A stretch of DNA of 64,000 nucleotides from Odobenus rosmarus divergens (lineage: Eukaryota; Chordata; Mammalia; Carnivora; Odobenidae). Below, one piece after another: positions 1-12,110 of this stretch. How positions within the stretch are numbered: position 1 is the first letter of the stretch; each line of letters starts with the position of its first letter. Where the stretch lies: assembly GCF_000321225.1 (NCBI RefSeq), contig NW_004451887.1:322434-386433 (forward strand), read 5' to 3'. The notes beneath the pieces were generated by a model. The model was not told the origin of the DNA, made no database searches, and saw only the letters and a program-made list of their open reading frames with translations. The translations under genes were made by a program, and so were the position numbers.

Positions 1-1861
1 TTGGCATTGGACCTCAAACAGTTTCTCTGATTTTCTACTGTTAAATCATTAACAATTTCTCCAGCTTTAAGATGAGTGAAATGTTGTATATTCAACAGAG
101 AGTTGGACTTTTGCTTCTGTTTACGGACTGTGGCTCCTGAATTCCTTTTCCCAGAATTTGTTTTCTGTGGGAAAAGAGTTTGAGGCATTTCAAAATAAGT
201 CTGGAAAGGAGTTACCTGGGCCTTGTAAGATTCACGATGATTAAGATGAGTAAGTTTTCTGCATAATTCCTTGTCTCTCAGCCAATCAGGAGCCAGAATG
301 ACAGTCTCCATCCTGTGATCCTATGGAAAGCTGGACTATAAGCCACTCCCAGAAAAATCACACCAAGAGCACTTTTCACAACCTACCTTCTAATCACCCA
401 ATCACTCAGTCATTCACTCATTTATTCAACAGATTGTTACTGATTGTGTACTATGTGTCAGGCATTATGCTAAGTACAGATGGCCAAATGCAAGCTCTTT
501 CTCTGGTCCCTTCTTTTATTTCTTGGGGAGTGGCACTTAAAACAAAGGAATAGAGATGACTAAAATCATCTTTTCCCCCCTCCAGCTGCCTTCAGTCTTC
601 CCAGGCTCCAGTTGGAAAGCTGCAAAATTGAGGAAAAAGTGATTGATTCTCTCCCATCCAGGGTCTTCTCTCAGCATTCTTGTTAACACCCATGCTTCTT
701 TCAGGAAGATCCTTAACATCTAAATGAGGGCCAAGAGGCTCCTGGGCTTTGCAAATCAAGCTGACATATTGCTGCAAGCCCACAGCCTCACAGGGCCTGT
801 TGGAGGTTAGAGGAATGACAGGATCTGGCCAGACCAGGGCACGGGTCTGCTTTGCAGAATCAAAAATCAAGTGTTCTGCCAGGATTGTCTTTTCTCATTT
901 TCAAACTTTTGATCTCGTTCCAAATTACATGTTATCATCATCCTGCTGATGCAAATCATTCTGGAAAGCTGAAAGAGCAGCTTTGCCATATGTTTAAAAA
1001 TGTGCAGTGAGGGGGTTTTTTTGGTTTTGGTTTTTTATTTTTTGGGTTTTTATTTTTTGTTTTTTTGTTTTTTGTTTTTTGTTTTGCTTTTTGGGGTTTT
1101 TTTTCCTAACAACTTGATTCAGGCTGCATTTTTGCCTTTAACACTTTTCAAATTGACATTTTCTATGTCCTAAAAACAGACCCTGAATTTAAAAGTCTCA
1201 TAATGGGATTCATCATTTTTTCATAATAGGGTGCAGGTGTACATACCTGACTTTCAAGGAAATCCACTATGTGAAAATGGAGGTACATCCCTCAAAGCAG
1301 GGGGGAGAGATTCAGTTTACCGATTGATGGGTTCACTTCAGAGAATGAGGCTTTTTTTATCAAAAGAATGTCCGTGGGGGTTTCCTGAAAGGGGTATGCT
1401 TTCCTAGTGTACTTAAACACTTGGTAAAATTTTAATTGAAAAACACTGCTTAGACATCACCTGTCCTATGTAAAGTGAAAACTGCTCAGTTCAGGCAGAT
1501 GGCCCCATGTTATTTTTAGAGCCATTACCCCACTTCAAATGGAATACAAATGACTTGTCAACATCTGGCTGGCATTCAATGCTCTGCCTAGATGGTTCTG
1601 AAGCAAAGCTTATACTTGCTTCAAGACTTAGGTCAATGGTTTGTCCTCTGTCCGGTCCTCTCAGACAACTCTCCCCTCTTTCCCAGACTTGAAATCCCTT
1701 TGGCACTTATGTAGCATTTCTACTGCCCAGTTTGAATACTGCCCTAGAAATGGTCTTGGTTTTATGCATTTTGATGAACTCAGCTACATGCCAGATTCTC
1801 GAGCAGCTTGCCTGCAATAATTATTGCATTTGATGAAATGGAATAAGGAGCCATCACTGTT
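1..1861. other. Gene-free upstream sequence
   Basis: No coding family or RNA gene recognised. CACTCATTTATTCAACAGAT and GTGTCAGGCATTATGCTAAG near 415-475 look like an old MIR/L2-type remnant. The T/G tract at 1013-1107 is the only other notable structure. Short ORFs here lack family features. Confidence 0.5.
1013..1107. repeat. T/G low-complexity tract
   Basis: About 95 bases of almost only T and G, with recurring GTTTTTT and TTTTGG units. No retroelement body is recognised next to it. Confidence 0.85.
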
Positions 1862-1873
1862 CTGAATCAGTAT

Positions 1874-2070
1874 TTTTTTTTTTAAGATTTTATTTATTTG
1901 ACAGAGAGAGACACAGCGAGAGAGGGAACACAAGCAGGGAGAGTGGGGCGGGGGGGGAGAAGCAGGCTTCCTGCTCAACAGGAAGCCCGATGCAGAGCTT
2001 GACCCCAGAACCCTGGGATCATGACCTGAGCCGAAGGCAGACGCTTAACGACCAAGCCACCCAGGCACCC
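1874..2070 (-). mobile_element. CAN-SINE (tRNA-Lys-derived)
   Basis: Full-length minus-strand copy: T-rich tail with AGATTTTATTTATTTGACAG, GA-rich body and tRNA-like head ending GCCACCCAGGCACCCC. A perfect 12-bp target duplication (CTGAATCAGTAT) lies at 1862-1873 and 2071-2082. Confidence 0.95.
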
Positions 2071-2589
2071 CTGAATCAGTATCTTTTAAAGTTAGCAAGA
2101 ATTCATCAGAATGGATCTGACTTTGGTCACAGGGCAACGTTTTACAGTGACCTACAGTTAGGCTGTCTTCATGAACAAATTATTAAAAATACTAATAGAA
2201 AATAAAAGACCAGATATGGGTCTAAGCCAACCTGCAATGATCTCTTAGAGTAGAGGGATTGCTTTAGAAATGTGCAACAGGAGGCAGGTCTGGGATGTTT
2301 GTTGGGACGGATGGGGAAGACAAGCTCTCCCTTCCACCACATTTAATCATCAGAAAATATAAATTAGTAGCTTCTAGGGGTCACCATAAAGTGAAATCAG
2401 CACAGAAGAAAAACTGAAGGGTAAGGAGGCCAAAGTCCTGATGATGTCATTGGAGCCCTTGGGATCCAAGAGCTCCTGAGGGTACACCTATTTTCAGTAT
2501 GTTTCAGTTAAGTGAATGGGTAAACTCACTTCTTCACTTAGGCAAGTTTGGGTGGACCTTTTGTCATTTGTAAATGAAAGACTCCTGAC

Positions 2590-2873
2590 TTTCCCCTTCC
2601 CAACTGGTCTTTATTTCAGTTACCAAGGACTATGATTTCTCCATCCAAAAGATCTCATATTCATTGGCTTATCCCCATCCTGATGTTCATCATCAAGTTC
2701 AGGTTCTCATGACCTTTTACTTGAACATGCAAACTCTTAGTCTGTCCCTCAGCCTCTGCTTTCTCTCCTATCTTCCCAGAAGCTGGCTAATTCATCCTCA
2801 ACAAGCAGTTTTAATGAAGACACTCACTCCACTGCCAGAAAACTTTTACTGACTCTCCACTGCCTACTGAATT
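2590..2873 (+). repeat. L2-like fragment, continued at 3788-3873 and 4108-4500
   Basis: TTACTGACTCTCCACTGCCTACTGAAT and the C/T-rich flanks resemble the L2 3' region. After the LTR it resumes with CCTACTGAATAAAGGTTAGA at 3789, and after the retroposed insert with ATTTCTACTATCG at 4108. An AAC repeat sits at 2874-2900. Confidence 0.45.
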
Positions 2874-2900
2874 AACAACAACAACAACAACAACAACAAA
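2874..2900. repeat. AAC trinucleotide microsatellite
   Basis: Eight to nine AAC units between the L2-like fragment and the LTR. Confidence 0.9.
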
Positions 2901-2929
2901 ACCAAACCTAGTCTTACCCCGCTGTGTGT

Positions 2930-3777
2930 CTCCTTTACTATTCACACAGAACACTTTGCTTCTCAGACTTCTGACCACCAACTGTGGGGGGAGGAGTTTC
3001 CCCACACCAAGCAGTATTCCATGACACCAGCTGTGTGTCCTACAATTTAATACAATTCTGACACTATCTACCTGGAAATAGTGTCAGATCCCACAGGTTA
3101 AGGGCTCAGGCTTATAAAACTACCATTCCCATTTTGATGCCGATTGCAAGTAGTAGGTCCCCAAAGTTTCCTTGACCTCCTTCTCAGGGTTGATTAATTT
3201 GCTAGAGTGGTCCACAGAACTCAGGATAACATTTACTCTTACTAGTGCATTAAAGGATATAATAAAGGACACAGATGAACAGCCATACATAGGGCAAGGT
3301 CTGGGAGGGTCCTGAGTGCAGTAGCTTCTGTGCCCGTGGGGTTGGGGGTGTACCATTCTCCAGGTTTATGGATGTGTTCACCAATCTGAAAGCTCTCTGA
3401 ACGCCACACTTTTGGGATTTTATGGAGGCTTCATCATGCCGGCATGACCAATTATGAACTCTGTTTCCAGCCCTTCTCCTTTCTCATGAGAATAGGGAGC
3501 TAAAATTGCCAAACTTCTAATCATGGCTTGGTCTTTCTGGCTGCCAGCCCTCATCCAGGAGCCATTCTGAAGCTCACCCAGAGTCACCTCATTAGAACAA
3601 AAGACACTCCTATCATCCAGGAAATTATAAAGGTTTCAGGAGCCCTGTGTCAGACACTGAGGTCCAAGACCAAAAAGAAGAGAAGATGCTCCTAATACTC
3701 TTATTACTTAGGAAATTACAAATGGTTTAGGAGCTCTGTTCCAGGAACTGGGGGCAGAGGCCAATATATATTTTTTC
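2930..3777 (-). mobile_element. Ancient solo LTR (ERV-type), minus strand
   Basis: About 850 bases that match an old mammalian LTR I recognise but cannot name with certainty. Read on the minus strand it runs from TGTGAGATAACAGAAAAAAT at 3777 through TAATGAGGTGACTCTGGG to the U5-like part with TGTAGGACACACAGCTGG near 3045. An internal ~75-base unit is repeated (3600-3680 and 3685-3765). It interrupts an L2-like sequence. No retroviral gene is present. Confidence 0.6.
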
Positions 3778-3873
3778 TGTTATCTCACACCTACTGAATA
3801 AAGGTTAGATTCCTCAGTCTGACATTTCCAACCCCTCTATAATCTAGCTGCAATGTCTATCTTTCCAACTTTT

Positions 3874-4094
3874 TTTTTTCATGTTTTCCAGTTTATTAAA
3901 GGACATGATAAAGGATACAAGTGAGCAGCCAGATGAAGAGAGACACAGGAGGTCTGGGAGGGTCCCGAGCATAGGAGCTTCTGTCCCCATGGAGTTGGGG
4001 CACGTCACCCTGCTGGTGTAGATGTGTTCATCAGCCCAAAAGCTCTCTGAACCTTATAATTTGGGGATCTTATGGGGGCTTCCTCACATAGTAC
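3874..4094 (-). mobile_element. Retroposed LTR-derived transcript (221 bp)
   Basis: Resembles 3230-3430 of the neighbouring LTR (shared GGTCTGGGAGGGTCC, AAAGCTCTCTGAAC, GGAGGCTTCATCA-like blocks). It starts with a T run at 3871-3879 and is flanked by CTTTCCAACTTTT at 3861-3873 and 4095-4107. On the minus strand, AATAAA lies about a dozen bases before the A run, as in a polyadenylated RNA copied back into DNA. Together these indicate LINE-style retroposition of an RNA ending at the LTR poly(A) site. Confidence 0.6.
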
Positions 4095-4894
4095 CTTTCC
4101 AACTTTTATTTCTACTATCGTTCTATGCTATTGATACTCAAGGATTATGCATTCTGGTTGGATATCGAAGTCCTCAGAGCAAGTTTGAGGTAGAGCCGAG
4201 GTGAACTTACTATTCCCATGTCCAAAACTCCCAACTTCCTTGTCAGATGACACCTTGTCCTAAGCCTTCCCTAACCCCACGGCTGGGAACCATGTCACTC
4301 CCCTTATCTCTTCACTCCTTAGGACTTTACCTCTCACTCTCTCTTATCTTTCTACATATTATAGCCACCAGGGATATGTTCTGTCTAGTCTTCTCTCTAG
4401 AATTTTTCCATCCTAGATAGCTACCCTTTATTAGATAGGGTCTGCTTGGGATTCACTTTTGTGTGCATCCTCATCCCCTCCCCCCATAGTAACATTCCAC
4501 ATGTTTATTGAATTGGTATAAATAAATAAAGGAATAAGAAAGGTTATTTAATAGATTCTTAGGAAACTTGCTTTTTGGTGAATATAAAAATAACCTATAA
4601 ATAACCTACCCATATATAAATAAATCCTATTGGAGTTCATGATCCTATTGGAGTTCATGGAGTTCATTTTGTTTTCTTAGGTACTAAATTTCACACTTTC
4701 GCCTATTTTTGCACTATTAATTTTCCAGCACCAAAGTAAAATTTAGGTAAATCTTTGGCAAAGCCTTAAAAATTCTAAATTATCGTCTTGATGATGATCA
4801 AGCCCCACATATGAGTGTAATTGAGATAGTGTATTATGGCCAACAGTTCTCTTTGAACCATGTTAATAGACACAATACTATGCATTTAGTTGTG

Positions 4895-5125
4895 TGTTAC
4901 AGTTTGCAAAATGCTTCTGTGGACATTACTCCATTCCTGCCTCACAACCTGTAAGATTAGTAGGATAAGAATCATCAGGCCCGTTTACCAACAAGAAAAA
5001 GGTAAGATCTAAGAGAGGCTAAGTAACCAGGAATTTCTATAACTAAGTAGATGATAGAACCAGGACCAAAACCCCAGATCTCTGACCCCTCATCCAGCAG
5101 TCTTGCGATTATTCCATGTTGTTTA
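4895..5125 (-). repeat. MIR-type SINE remnant
   Basis: The minus-strand MIR core is visible as AGAGAGGCTAAGTAACCAGG, then GATAGAACCAGGACCAAAAC and CCAGATCTCTGAC. Old and diverged. Confidence 0.5.
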
Positions 5126-5735
5126 CCTCGGGCTAACTAAGGCAACTCATTCCCCTGAGAGTGGTTGATTTTTATAAAGACCTTATGGCCATTGCTTCTG
5201 ACCATTGCCATATGAGGAGAGGCCCAGAGAGTGGCATAAATTTCCTGCTCCCAAAAAGGAGACATAGGAAGAGAAGCCCCCTTTTTTTGTTCTCCTGAAT
5301 GTAATTATATGGTGTCTGCTTGTTATTTCTGCCCCCGTCTTGCCACAAGCCTGAGGACAGAGACAATGGAGAAGAGGGTTGAGCCGAGAGAAGCAGAGCG
5401 CCACTCACCTGGAGCCATGCTATGCTTGAACTTCTTGATATGTGAAATAATCAGTTTCCTAACTGTATAAGCCAGTGTGAGTTAGGGTTTTCTGTTACTT
5501 GTACCTGAAATCATCCCAACACAAACAATATGGGATTATGATATATGGATTTGGGATAGAGAGTCCTGGGTTTGAATTCCCTTTCCAACACTTCAAAGTA
5601 GGAATATTACTTAACTATTTATAACTTGAGGGTTATTTGGTCAGATGCAATAAATAGTGGGAAGTGTCTGGTACATGGTAGATAATAAATAGCCATTATT
5701 GTTAAGATGAACCTTAACCATACCAATGTCATAAG

Positions 5736-5839
5736 CCCAGCACGGAGCCTGACGTGGGACTCGATCTCATGACTTTGAGATCATGACCTGAGCCAAAATC
5801 AAGAGTCAGATGCTTAACCAACTGAGCCACTTAGGTGCC
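5736..5839 (-). mobile_element. CAN-SINE, partial (head half)
   Basis: Minus-strand copy with ATCATGACCTGAGCCAAAAT and the head GAGCCACTTAGGTGCCCC. The CT-rich body and tail are absent, so it lacks its own 3' end. A second SINE lies immediately to the right. Confidence 0.85.
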
Positions 5840-5854
5840 CCCCCCAAAATATAT

Positions 5855-6027
5855 ATATACATATTTTTAGAGAGAGAGAGAGAGAGAGAGTAGGGAGAAG
5901 AAGAAAAGAGAATCTTAAGCAGGCTCCATGCTCGATGCTGGGCTCAATCTCAAAACCCCAAGATCATGACCTGAGCTGAAAGCAAGAGTTGAACACTCAA
6001 CTGACTGAGCCACCCAGGTGCCCTCTG
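5855..6027 (-). mobile_element. CAN-SINE, older subtype
   Basis: Minus-strand copy from a GA repeat tail (5870-5891) to the head GAGCCACCCAGGTGCCCT. A 10-bp duplication CAAAATATAT flanks it at 5845-5854 and 6028-6037. Confidence 0.85.
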
Positions 6028-6039
6028 CAAAATATATTT

Positions 6040-8697
6040 TAAGCCATAATTTTACACAAAACAACTTTATTGGTTCACTCATCCTTTCTCCTCTAGTCAG
6101 GCAGGCATTAGAGTAAGTACAAAGGTTGATTCTTATCAAGCTTAGATCAAGAAAACCCAACCTCTAAGTGAACCTCATTTCCCTGAAGCTTTGAGATCAT
6201 TGGGCAGGGGATGAAAGTGTTGAATAATAAAATCACTATTGGAGTTGAGGTTGGGGGGCTGCTACAAAGATTGGAATTTGCCTTGAAGTCAGCAATCAAC
6301 TCTTCAAAGAGTAGTCTAACAAATCAAAGACTTGTCATTAATTTTTTAATTTTCCTGCAGGAAGCGTTTCAAAAATTTAATAGTTCAATTTTATTGCACT
6401 GTTACAAAAAGAGAGAGAGGGAGAGACCTTGCCATCTCTTGTCCTGAATGGGAAGGTAGCTAGAGTCACCTCACTTTACCAATATGCTATTTATACAACT
6501 GTGAGGTCACAGTAGTTTAGGATCGGGCTGGGCCTTCCCAGGTCTTCCTGGATTAGAGCTGAGTGCCTTTTTCATTTCAACATTAAAACAAAAAATATCA
6601 GAGCATCTTGGAATGACAGTATCACCTGGTGTGGTAAGAGCTAATTTTTATTGGCAAAATAATCCCCAAACTACTCTGTTACCTAAGATCCTTCTGTTTG
6701 ATGGAGTGGCCCCACCTCTCCGGAGAGTCTGCCCTTGCTCTAACTGTGTACAGTTGTCCAATTAGGGCCTCTGCCAGCCTTGGGTACAGAGACAAAACAT
6801 CTGTGTGCCCCAGGAAAAGCCAGAGGACCCGCGCTCAGGTCCGCAAGGAGATCGTGAGGTTCAGGGGCGTGGTGATGTCAGAGGCGCTTATTAGTTGTGT
6901 CTGTTCATGTCTTGATTTTTCAGGGACAGGGACGATAATGTGAACAACTACTTACAGATGCTGCAGGATCTAGGGGCTGAGTGCTCTTCTCACTAATTTT
7001 AGTCTGCCGGAAACCCGGATAAAAAGTCACTCCTCCTTGAAGGAAGTCCCTACCTGCAGCTGCTGGTGTCAGTACAGGAATCTCCTCCCAGCATGCCCTT
7101 CATTGCTGTCAGGGTGACGGGCTCTCCAGAGCTGTCACCCTCCGAACTTGCACTTCCTCCAAGAGCACAAGCGGCAGCAGAGGGCACCTGTGCGGCCATC
7201 GGCTCCAATCATCCACTTCCCTTCGTGTGGGTAAGTTCTCCACCCCACCCCCAGGCTCCGATGAAAGGGCTTTCTCTGGAATCGGCCTCCCTGGTTCAGG
7301 TGGAGAGCTAGCCCTTCTCGGCCTTCTGCAGGCTTTGAAGTGAAAAGAACAAGGGTGCTGATTCTTGTGGTTTCGCTAATCTGTGTACCAAGGGCAGCAG
7401 GAGCTAGGTGACCCTGTGTTTGAAATAAAACAGGTTACTGATCTGAAAGAACAGGAAGCAAATTGCTCTAGAGACACAAACCCTCCTGCTTTACCCTTGG
7501 GCTGGCCATCCTGACTTTGCTCTCAAAACATGAGAACTCAACTGCCCTGCCCAGGCACAGCTGTGGGGTGCTGGTGCTGGGCAGCTGTCCTGATTTGTAG
7601 TAACTCCCCTTTCCGCTGAGGGGAAGGAAACCAGAGGCCTAAGACTGTGTCTAAGAAGCGCCAAACAATCTGCCGAAAACTAAAAATAAGTCTCAAATTT
7701 AGCTCTTTGTTGTCTGTTTTCAAGGTCAGATCACATTCCCTGATGATGTCAGTCAGAACAGCCCAACTAGCTAGCTTCCCTCTTGTCTCCATTCAAAAGG
7801 GCTCCCGGTCACCTACACAATACCGTCCATTTGGGGCCTTGCTACAATAAGTGGGGTTTTGTTCTGGATGTGTAAGGGCTACAAAGTAACCAACACGTGA
7901 TATCTTCCTCAACTAGCTTTTATAGTAGTAGCTATCCATAGAGTTGTTTGGGTGAATAATAGTAATAATGCTAAGTAGCTAACCTGACTAGAGAACCAGG
8001 CACCATACAACATGTTGCTATTTAGACACGTTTCCTAATTTAATCCTCACTATGATCCTGTGAGGAAAGAATTGTCACTATTTTATTTTGCAAATGAGGA
8101 AACAGAGGCTTTCCCAATGTACTGGCTATTCTCTGCCTCCCCCCACCCCCGGCAATTCTGCACCCTCTGCTGCCCTGCTCAGTGCCCATGAGTCTGAGCC
8201 TTGCCCACACCCCAGCCCAGCTCCCCTGTGAGCTGACTTTGGCAGGCTCCAGAGATCAGAGGGTAGGAGGAGAAGAGGTCACAGTGTTTCTGTCTCACTC
8301 CATCCCTTCCCTGTGTCAGATTCCTTGCAGTGGCTGCAACCTCCCTGGACCATGCCGCTCTGGCAACAGGCCCCTCCAAGGTGTTCTCTTCCTGGGGTTA
8401 CACCCTTGGGGCTACAGCATTTCCTCCTGTCCACTTTCCAGCTGAACAGCAGTGATGGCTTCTCCCGGTTGCTAGACCTTGAGTGCTCTCTGTCCTTGTG
8501 TCTTCCCTCAACCCTGTTCTTACCTCTGCAAGTAGCTGCTTCATGAAGTCTCTTCATTTGAACCAATCAAGGGCAAATTGTGTTCCTGTCAAGACTCCAA
8601 CGGATATATCCAGCAAAAGGAGTACAGACCAGAGATTCAAACCCAAAACATTCAGTAGCTGGGGAGAGGAAAGGTAAACAGTAAAAGAAACAAAACT
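6040..8697. other. Gene-free upstream sequence
   Basis: Mostly unique-looking DNA. A GA run is at 6407-6425 and a MIR-like piece at 8030-8110. Around 6780-7310 it is somewhat richer in CpG, but I see no promoter pattern tied to a gene. ORFs of 60-95 codons on both strands overlap each other and have no recognisable domain. Confidence 0.5.
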
Positions 8698-8868
8698 GGG
8701 CGCCTGGGTGGCTTAGTCGGTTAAGCGTCTGCCTTCAGCTCAGGTCATGATCCCAGGGTCCTGGGATCCCTGCTCAGAGGGGAACCTGCTTCTCTCTCTC
8801 TCCTCCCTGCTTGTGCTATCTCGGTCTCTCTTTCTCTCAAATAAATAAATAAAATCTTAAAAAAATTA
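8698..8868 (+). mobile_element. CAN-SINE
   Basis: Plus-strand copy starting GGGCGCCTGGGTGGCTTAGT and ending in the AATAAATAAATAAAATCTTA tail. The middle is shorter than in sister copies (loss within the GATCGAGCCCC part). Target duplication not clear. Confidence 0.92.
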
Positions 8869-9911
8869 AATTAAAAGAGCCATAAGAAAGTTGTAGAAAA
8901 TGTTATGGAAAATCAAAGACCAATAAAAATACTCTGTAGGGGATGAGCCATTGTGTTAGACTTTTAATATATGAGTGAAATTGAGACAAGTGGATATGAA
9001 AAATAGTGTTTCAAATGCAAACAAAAGCACTGATGCAAAAAAAACACAAACCACATTTTGAGAACCGAAGTGGTTTAGTACCAGAAATGGAGCAAGCTTA
9101 TAGATAGTGTTTCTCAAACTGTATCCTAGAGAACTCTACTGTTCCATGAATGTTCTACCATATTGAAAAAAAGAGTCCGCATTCAAATAAGATTGGATAA
9201 CTTTGATATAAAGGAGCTTAACCAGGTTTCTCTACTCAGGACTTCTCAGAGCATTTGAAAGGCCAATACACATGTTCAACTTTTTTTTTTTCCCATGGAC
9301 AACCTATTTTAACATCTTCTAGAAGTGTGTGAGGAAATAGGGTTTGGGAAACACATATTGTCCACTAAGATTCTACAATCCCGTAGGAGTCCCCGGCAGA
9401 CCAATTCAGAACGCACTGTGGCAGCCAGAATTCAGAGCATATTCCAAAGTGTTCTGCAGAAAGTCGACAGGGATATTACAAACTGTGAGCAAATATACAT
9501 AGAACACCATCATGTAGCCATAAAATGAGTTGTGAAATGTAACAAGCAGCCCAAGTGGAAATTGAATTTGTTATCCTGACATGCCCTGTAAGAATGGTGG
9601 CATCAAACAGAAATTCAGATTTATATCCTGGAAAACACTGGAGCCCTAGTGGTAAAATGGTACATACAATGTGTCCTGCTCTTAATGACAGGCAAGCCAA
9701 ATTATCTCAGACGGGATATTTTAAGCAGATTAGAATTTCACTTATTAATTCATTCAATCATTTGTTAATAAAAATCAGTTGAGCCTTTACTAGGAGCCAG
9801 GCTTTCTGCTACACTATCGAGGAAAACCACAAAGACGAGAAAGAAAAACAAGATAGAGTTTCTGCTGATAAGGAGCTTAGGACCACTTGAGGTTGAACAT
9901 GTAAATATGTA

Positions 9912-10039
9912 CAGTTGACCCTTGAACAATGCCAGGGTAATGGGGGGCTGTGTCACAGTACTGTACTATATTTATTGAAAAAAATCTGCATATAAGTGGA
10001 TCCACACAGTTCAAACCAGTGTTGTTTAAAGATCAGCTG
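9912..10039. mobile_element. 128-bp Tigger/mariner-type MITE
   Basis: Terminal inverted repeats CAGTTGACCCTTGAACAA and, on the other strand, CAGCTGATCTTTAAACAA, continuing inward with GTTTGAACTG and the TGGATCCACTTATATGCAGA block on the right arm. TA dinucleotides flank both ends (9910-9911, 10040-10041), as for Tc1/mariner elements. It is non-autonomous and diverged. Confidence 0.8.
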
Positions 10040-10878
10040 TAGTTACAAGTTAAGATATGTCAATACAATTCTCTAAAAGCATAGAGGATGAATTTACGTA
10101 TCTAGCAATGAAGGATTTGGAAAACTTGAGAAAAGAGTTGATATTTGAGTTTGAAGGACAAGTAACATTTGCCAGAGGAAAAAAGAGAAAACTCTTGAAA
10201 GACAATGATTTTTAGTATCCAGACCCCATATTTAACCACATAAAAGTTTGCTCCTTATAAGACAGAAAAGAGAAAACCCAGTATTTATGGATAAATATGA
10301 ACATAAAAACAAAAGAATTCACCCCCAAATGGTTTTAAAGTTACAGAGATTTGGGAGAAAATTTTATCACATGAATGTAAAGAGAATATCAAAAGATTAT
10401 TAATGTCTATTTTGAGGCCAATGGCTCTGCTGCTTCTCCCTGAATTAAAGGAGGAAAAACCCCTTTATTTTCCCTTTTGTTCTTGCTCGTGAGATCCAGT
10501 AGGCAAGTTAGAGGACATCAGAGAAGCCCAGGGCTGGCCTCTGGAGACTCTGAATTGGACCAGAGAAAATGAGAAACACATAGTTATTTCAAAATGTTTC
10601 TAATTTTTCAGTTCAGAATCGTGCCCATGGTTTACAGGAAATTGCTAGTGCCAAAGCCTGTTTTTCTTCCTGATAATTTTAAATTGCTATATTCTTTTAA
10701 GTAGGATTAGAGTAAAGCTTTTCTTTGCTGTGCAGCATTTTTTTAAGGGCACCAGGTGTACCAATGTGGCAGTTTAACTCTATAATTACTTTATATATTG
10801 ATCTTTTACATATTATACCTTCCCATATTTATATTCAGAGTGTGCTTATTTTTCTAAACACTTAAAATGAATAATCTA

Positions 10879-11071
10879 GGGACGCCTGGGTGACTCAGTA
10901 GTTAAGCGTCTGCCTTCGGCTCAGGTCATGATCCCAGAGTCCTGGGATCGAGCTCCGCATCGGGCTCTCCGTTCGGCGGGAAGCCTGCTTCTCCCTCTCC
11001 CACTCCCCCTGCTTGTGTTCCTGCTCTCTCTATCTCTCTCTCTGTCAAATAAATAAATAAAATCTTTAAAA
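10879..11071 (+). mobile_element. CAN-SINE
   Basis: Full-length plus-strand copy (GGACGCCTGGGTGACTCAGT to AATAAATAAATAAAATCTTT), flanked by AATAATCTA at 10870-10878 and 11072-11080. Confidence 0.95.
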
Positions 11072-11704
11072 AATAATCTAAACTTAACAAAAACAGGAAT
11101 TTTTAAAAAGTTTTAAGTGCGATATAAATACATTTGTTTGATTAAATGCTATAAAGATTTTTTGTTTTAGTGGTTCTTTTTGCTGGCTTTTCAAAAAATT
11201 ATGGTTAATTACAGGAGTTTGTTGTGGTTTTATTTTTGTACCATGTAAGATTTTCAATTCACCATCATAAGAAAAAAATCTGGTTTTGCCCTCAAAAACA
11301 CTGACAAACATACAGACCTGGTAATATCAGGCGTTCAATAGATGTTTGTGGAATATATAACTGATGGTACCACAGGGGAGCTTGGAAAAGGAGACAAAAA
11401 AATACAACCCTGGCTCTCATTTGAATCTATAATTTCTCTTAAATTCAGTTCTAAGAAACTCTTTGTTGCTACAGACCAGAGTTATGACAGAAAGCCTTGA
11501 GAGTGGTTGAACAGGAGTCCCGAGATCATTTCTCCTTAGAGAGCCTGCATTAAACTTTTTAGCATTGATGCTATACCAGTGTGATTGATTAATTGATTCA
11601 TTCATTCATTCATCCAACAAATTTTAAAACATTTATTGAGCATTCACAATCTTCGTAGTAGTAATTATAATAATAATAATACTAGGTAAGTTCAGTTTAG
11701 AATT

Positions 11705-12110
11705 TATTTTATGCTGAGCCCTGTACCATGTGCTTTGTACTGATTAAATCTTTACAATAGTCTTAAATTAGCCCCAGAGCCCGGATGAGAAAAATGAGGA
11801 ACAGAAAGTCACATATTTATCCATGGTCATCCAGAGACTAAATGAATTCTAAACGGGATCCAAGAGAATCTGACTCCAGAGTTCCACATTCTTTGCTATG
11901 CCAGGATCCCATGGTGCCTGACAGATCACAAAATACATGCATCATCCCTCCTGTAAGGATTACAGTGTCAGAGACTCAAAGGCTGCAAGAGCAAGTGATC
12001 TAGGCTCTCTTTTTACAGATGAGAAATAAGGCTGGTAAGTGAGGTGATTTACCCAAGGTCACATAGACAGGTTTAGAATATGCCCCCTCCACCCAGAGCC
12101 TCCGCCGCCA
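11705..12110 (-). repeat. Two MIR remnants (about 11705-11890 and 11985-12110)
   Basis: The first contains ACCATGTGCTTTGTACTGAT and GGTCATCCAGAGACTAAATG followed by CTGACTCCAGAGTTCC. The second contains TTTTTACAGATGAGAAATAA and TTACCCAAGGTCACATAGAC. Both are minus-strand MIR core patterns. A further minus-strand MIR-like piece lies at 8030-8110. Confidence 0.5.
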
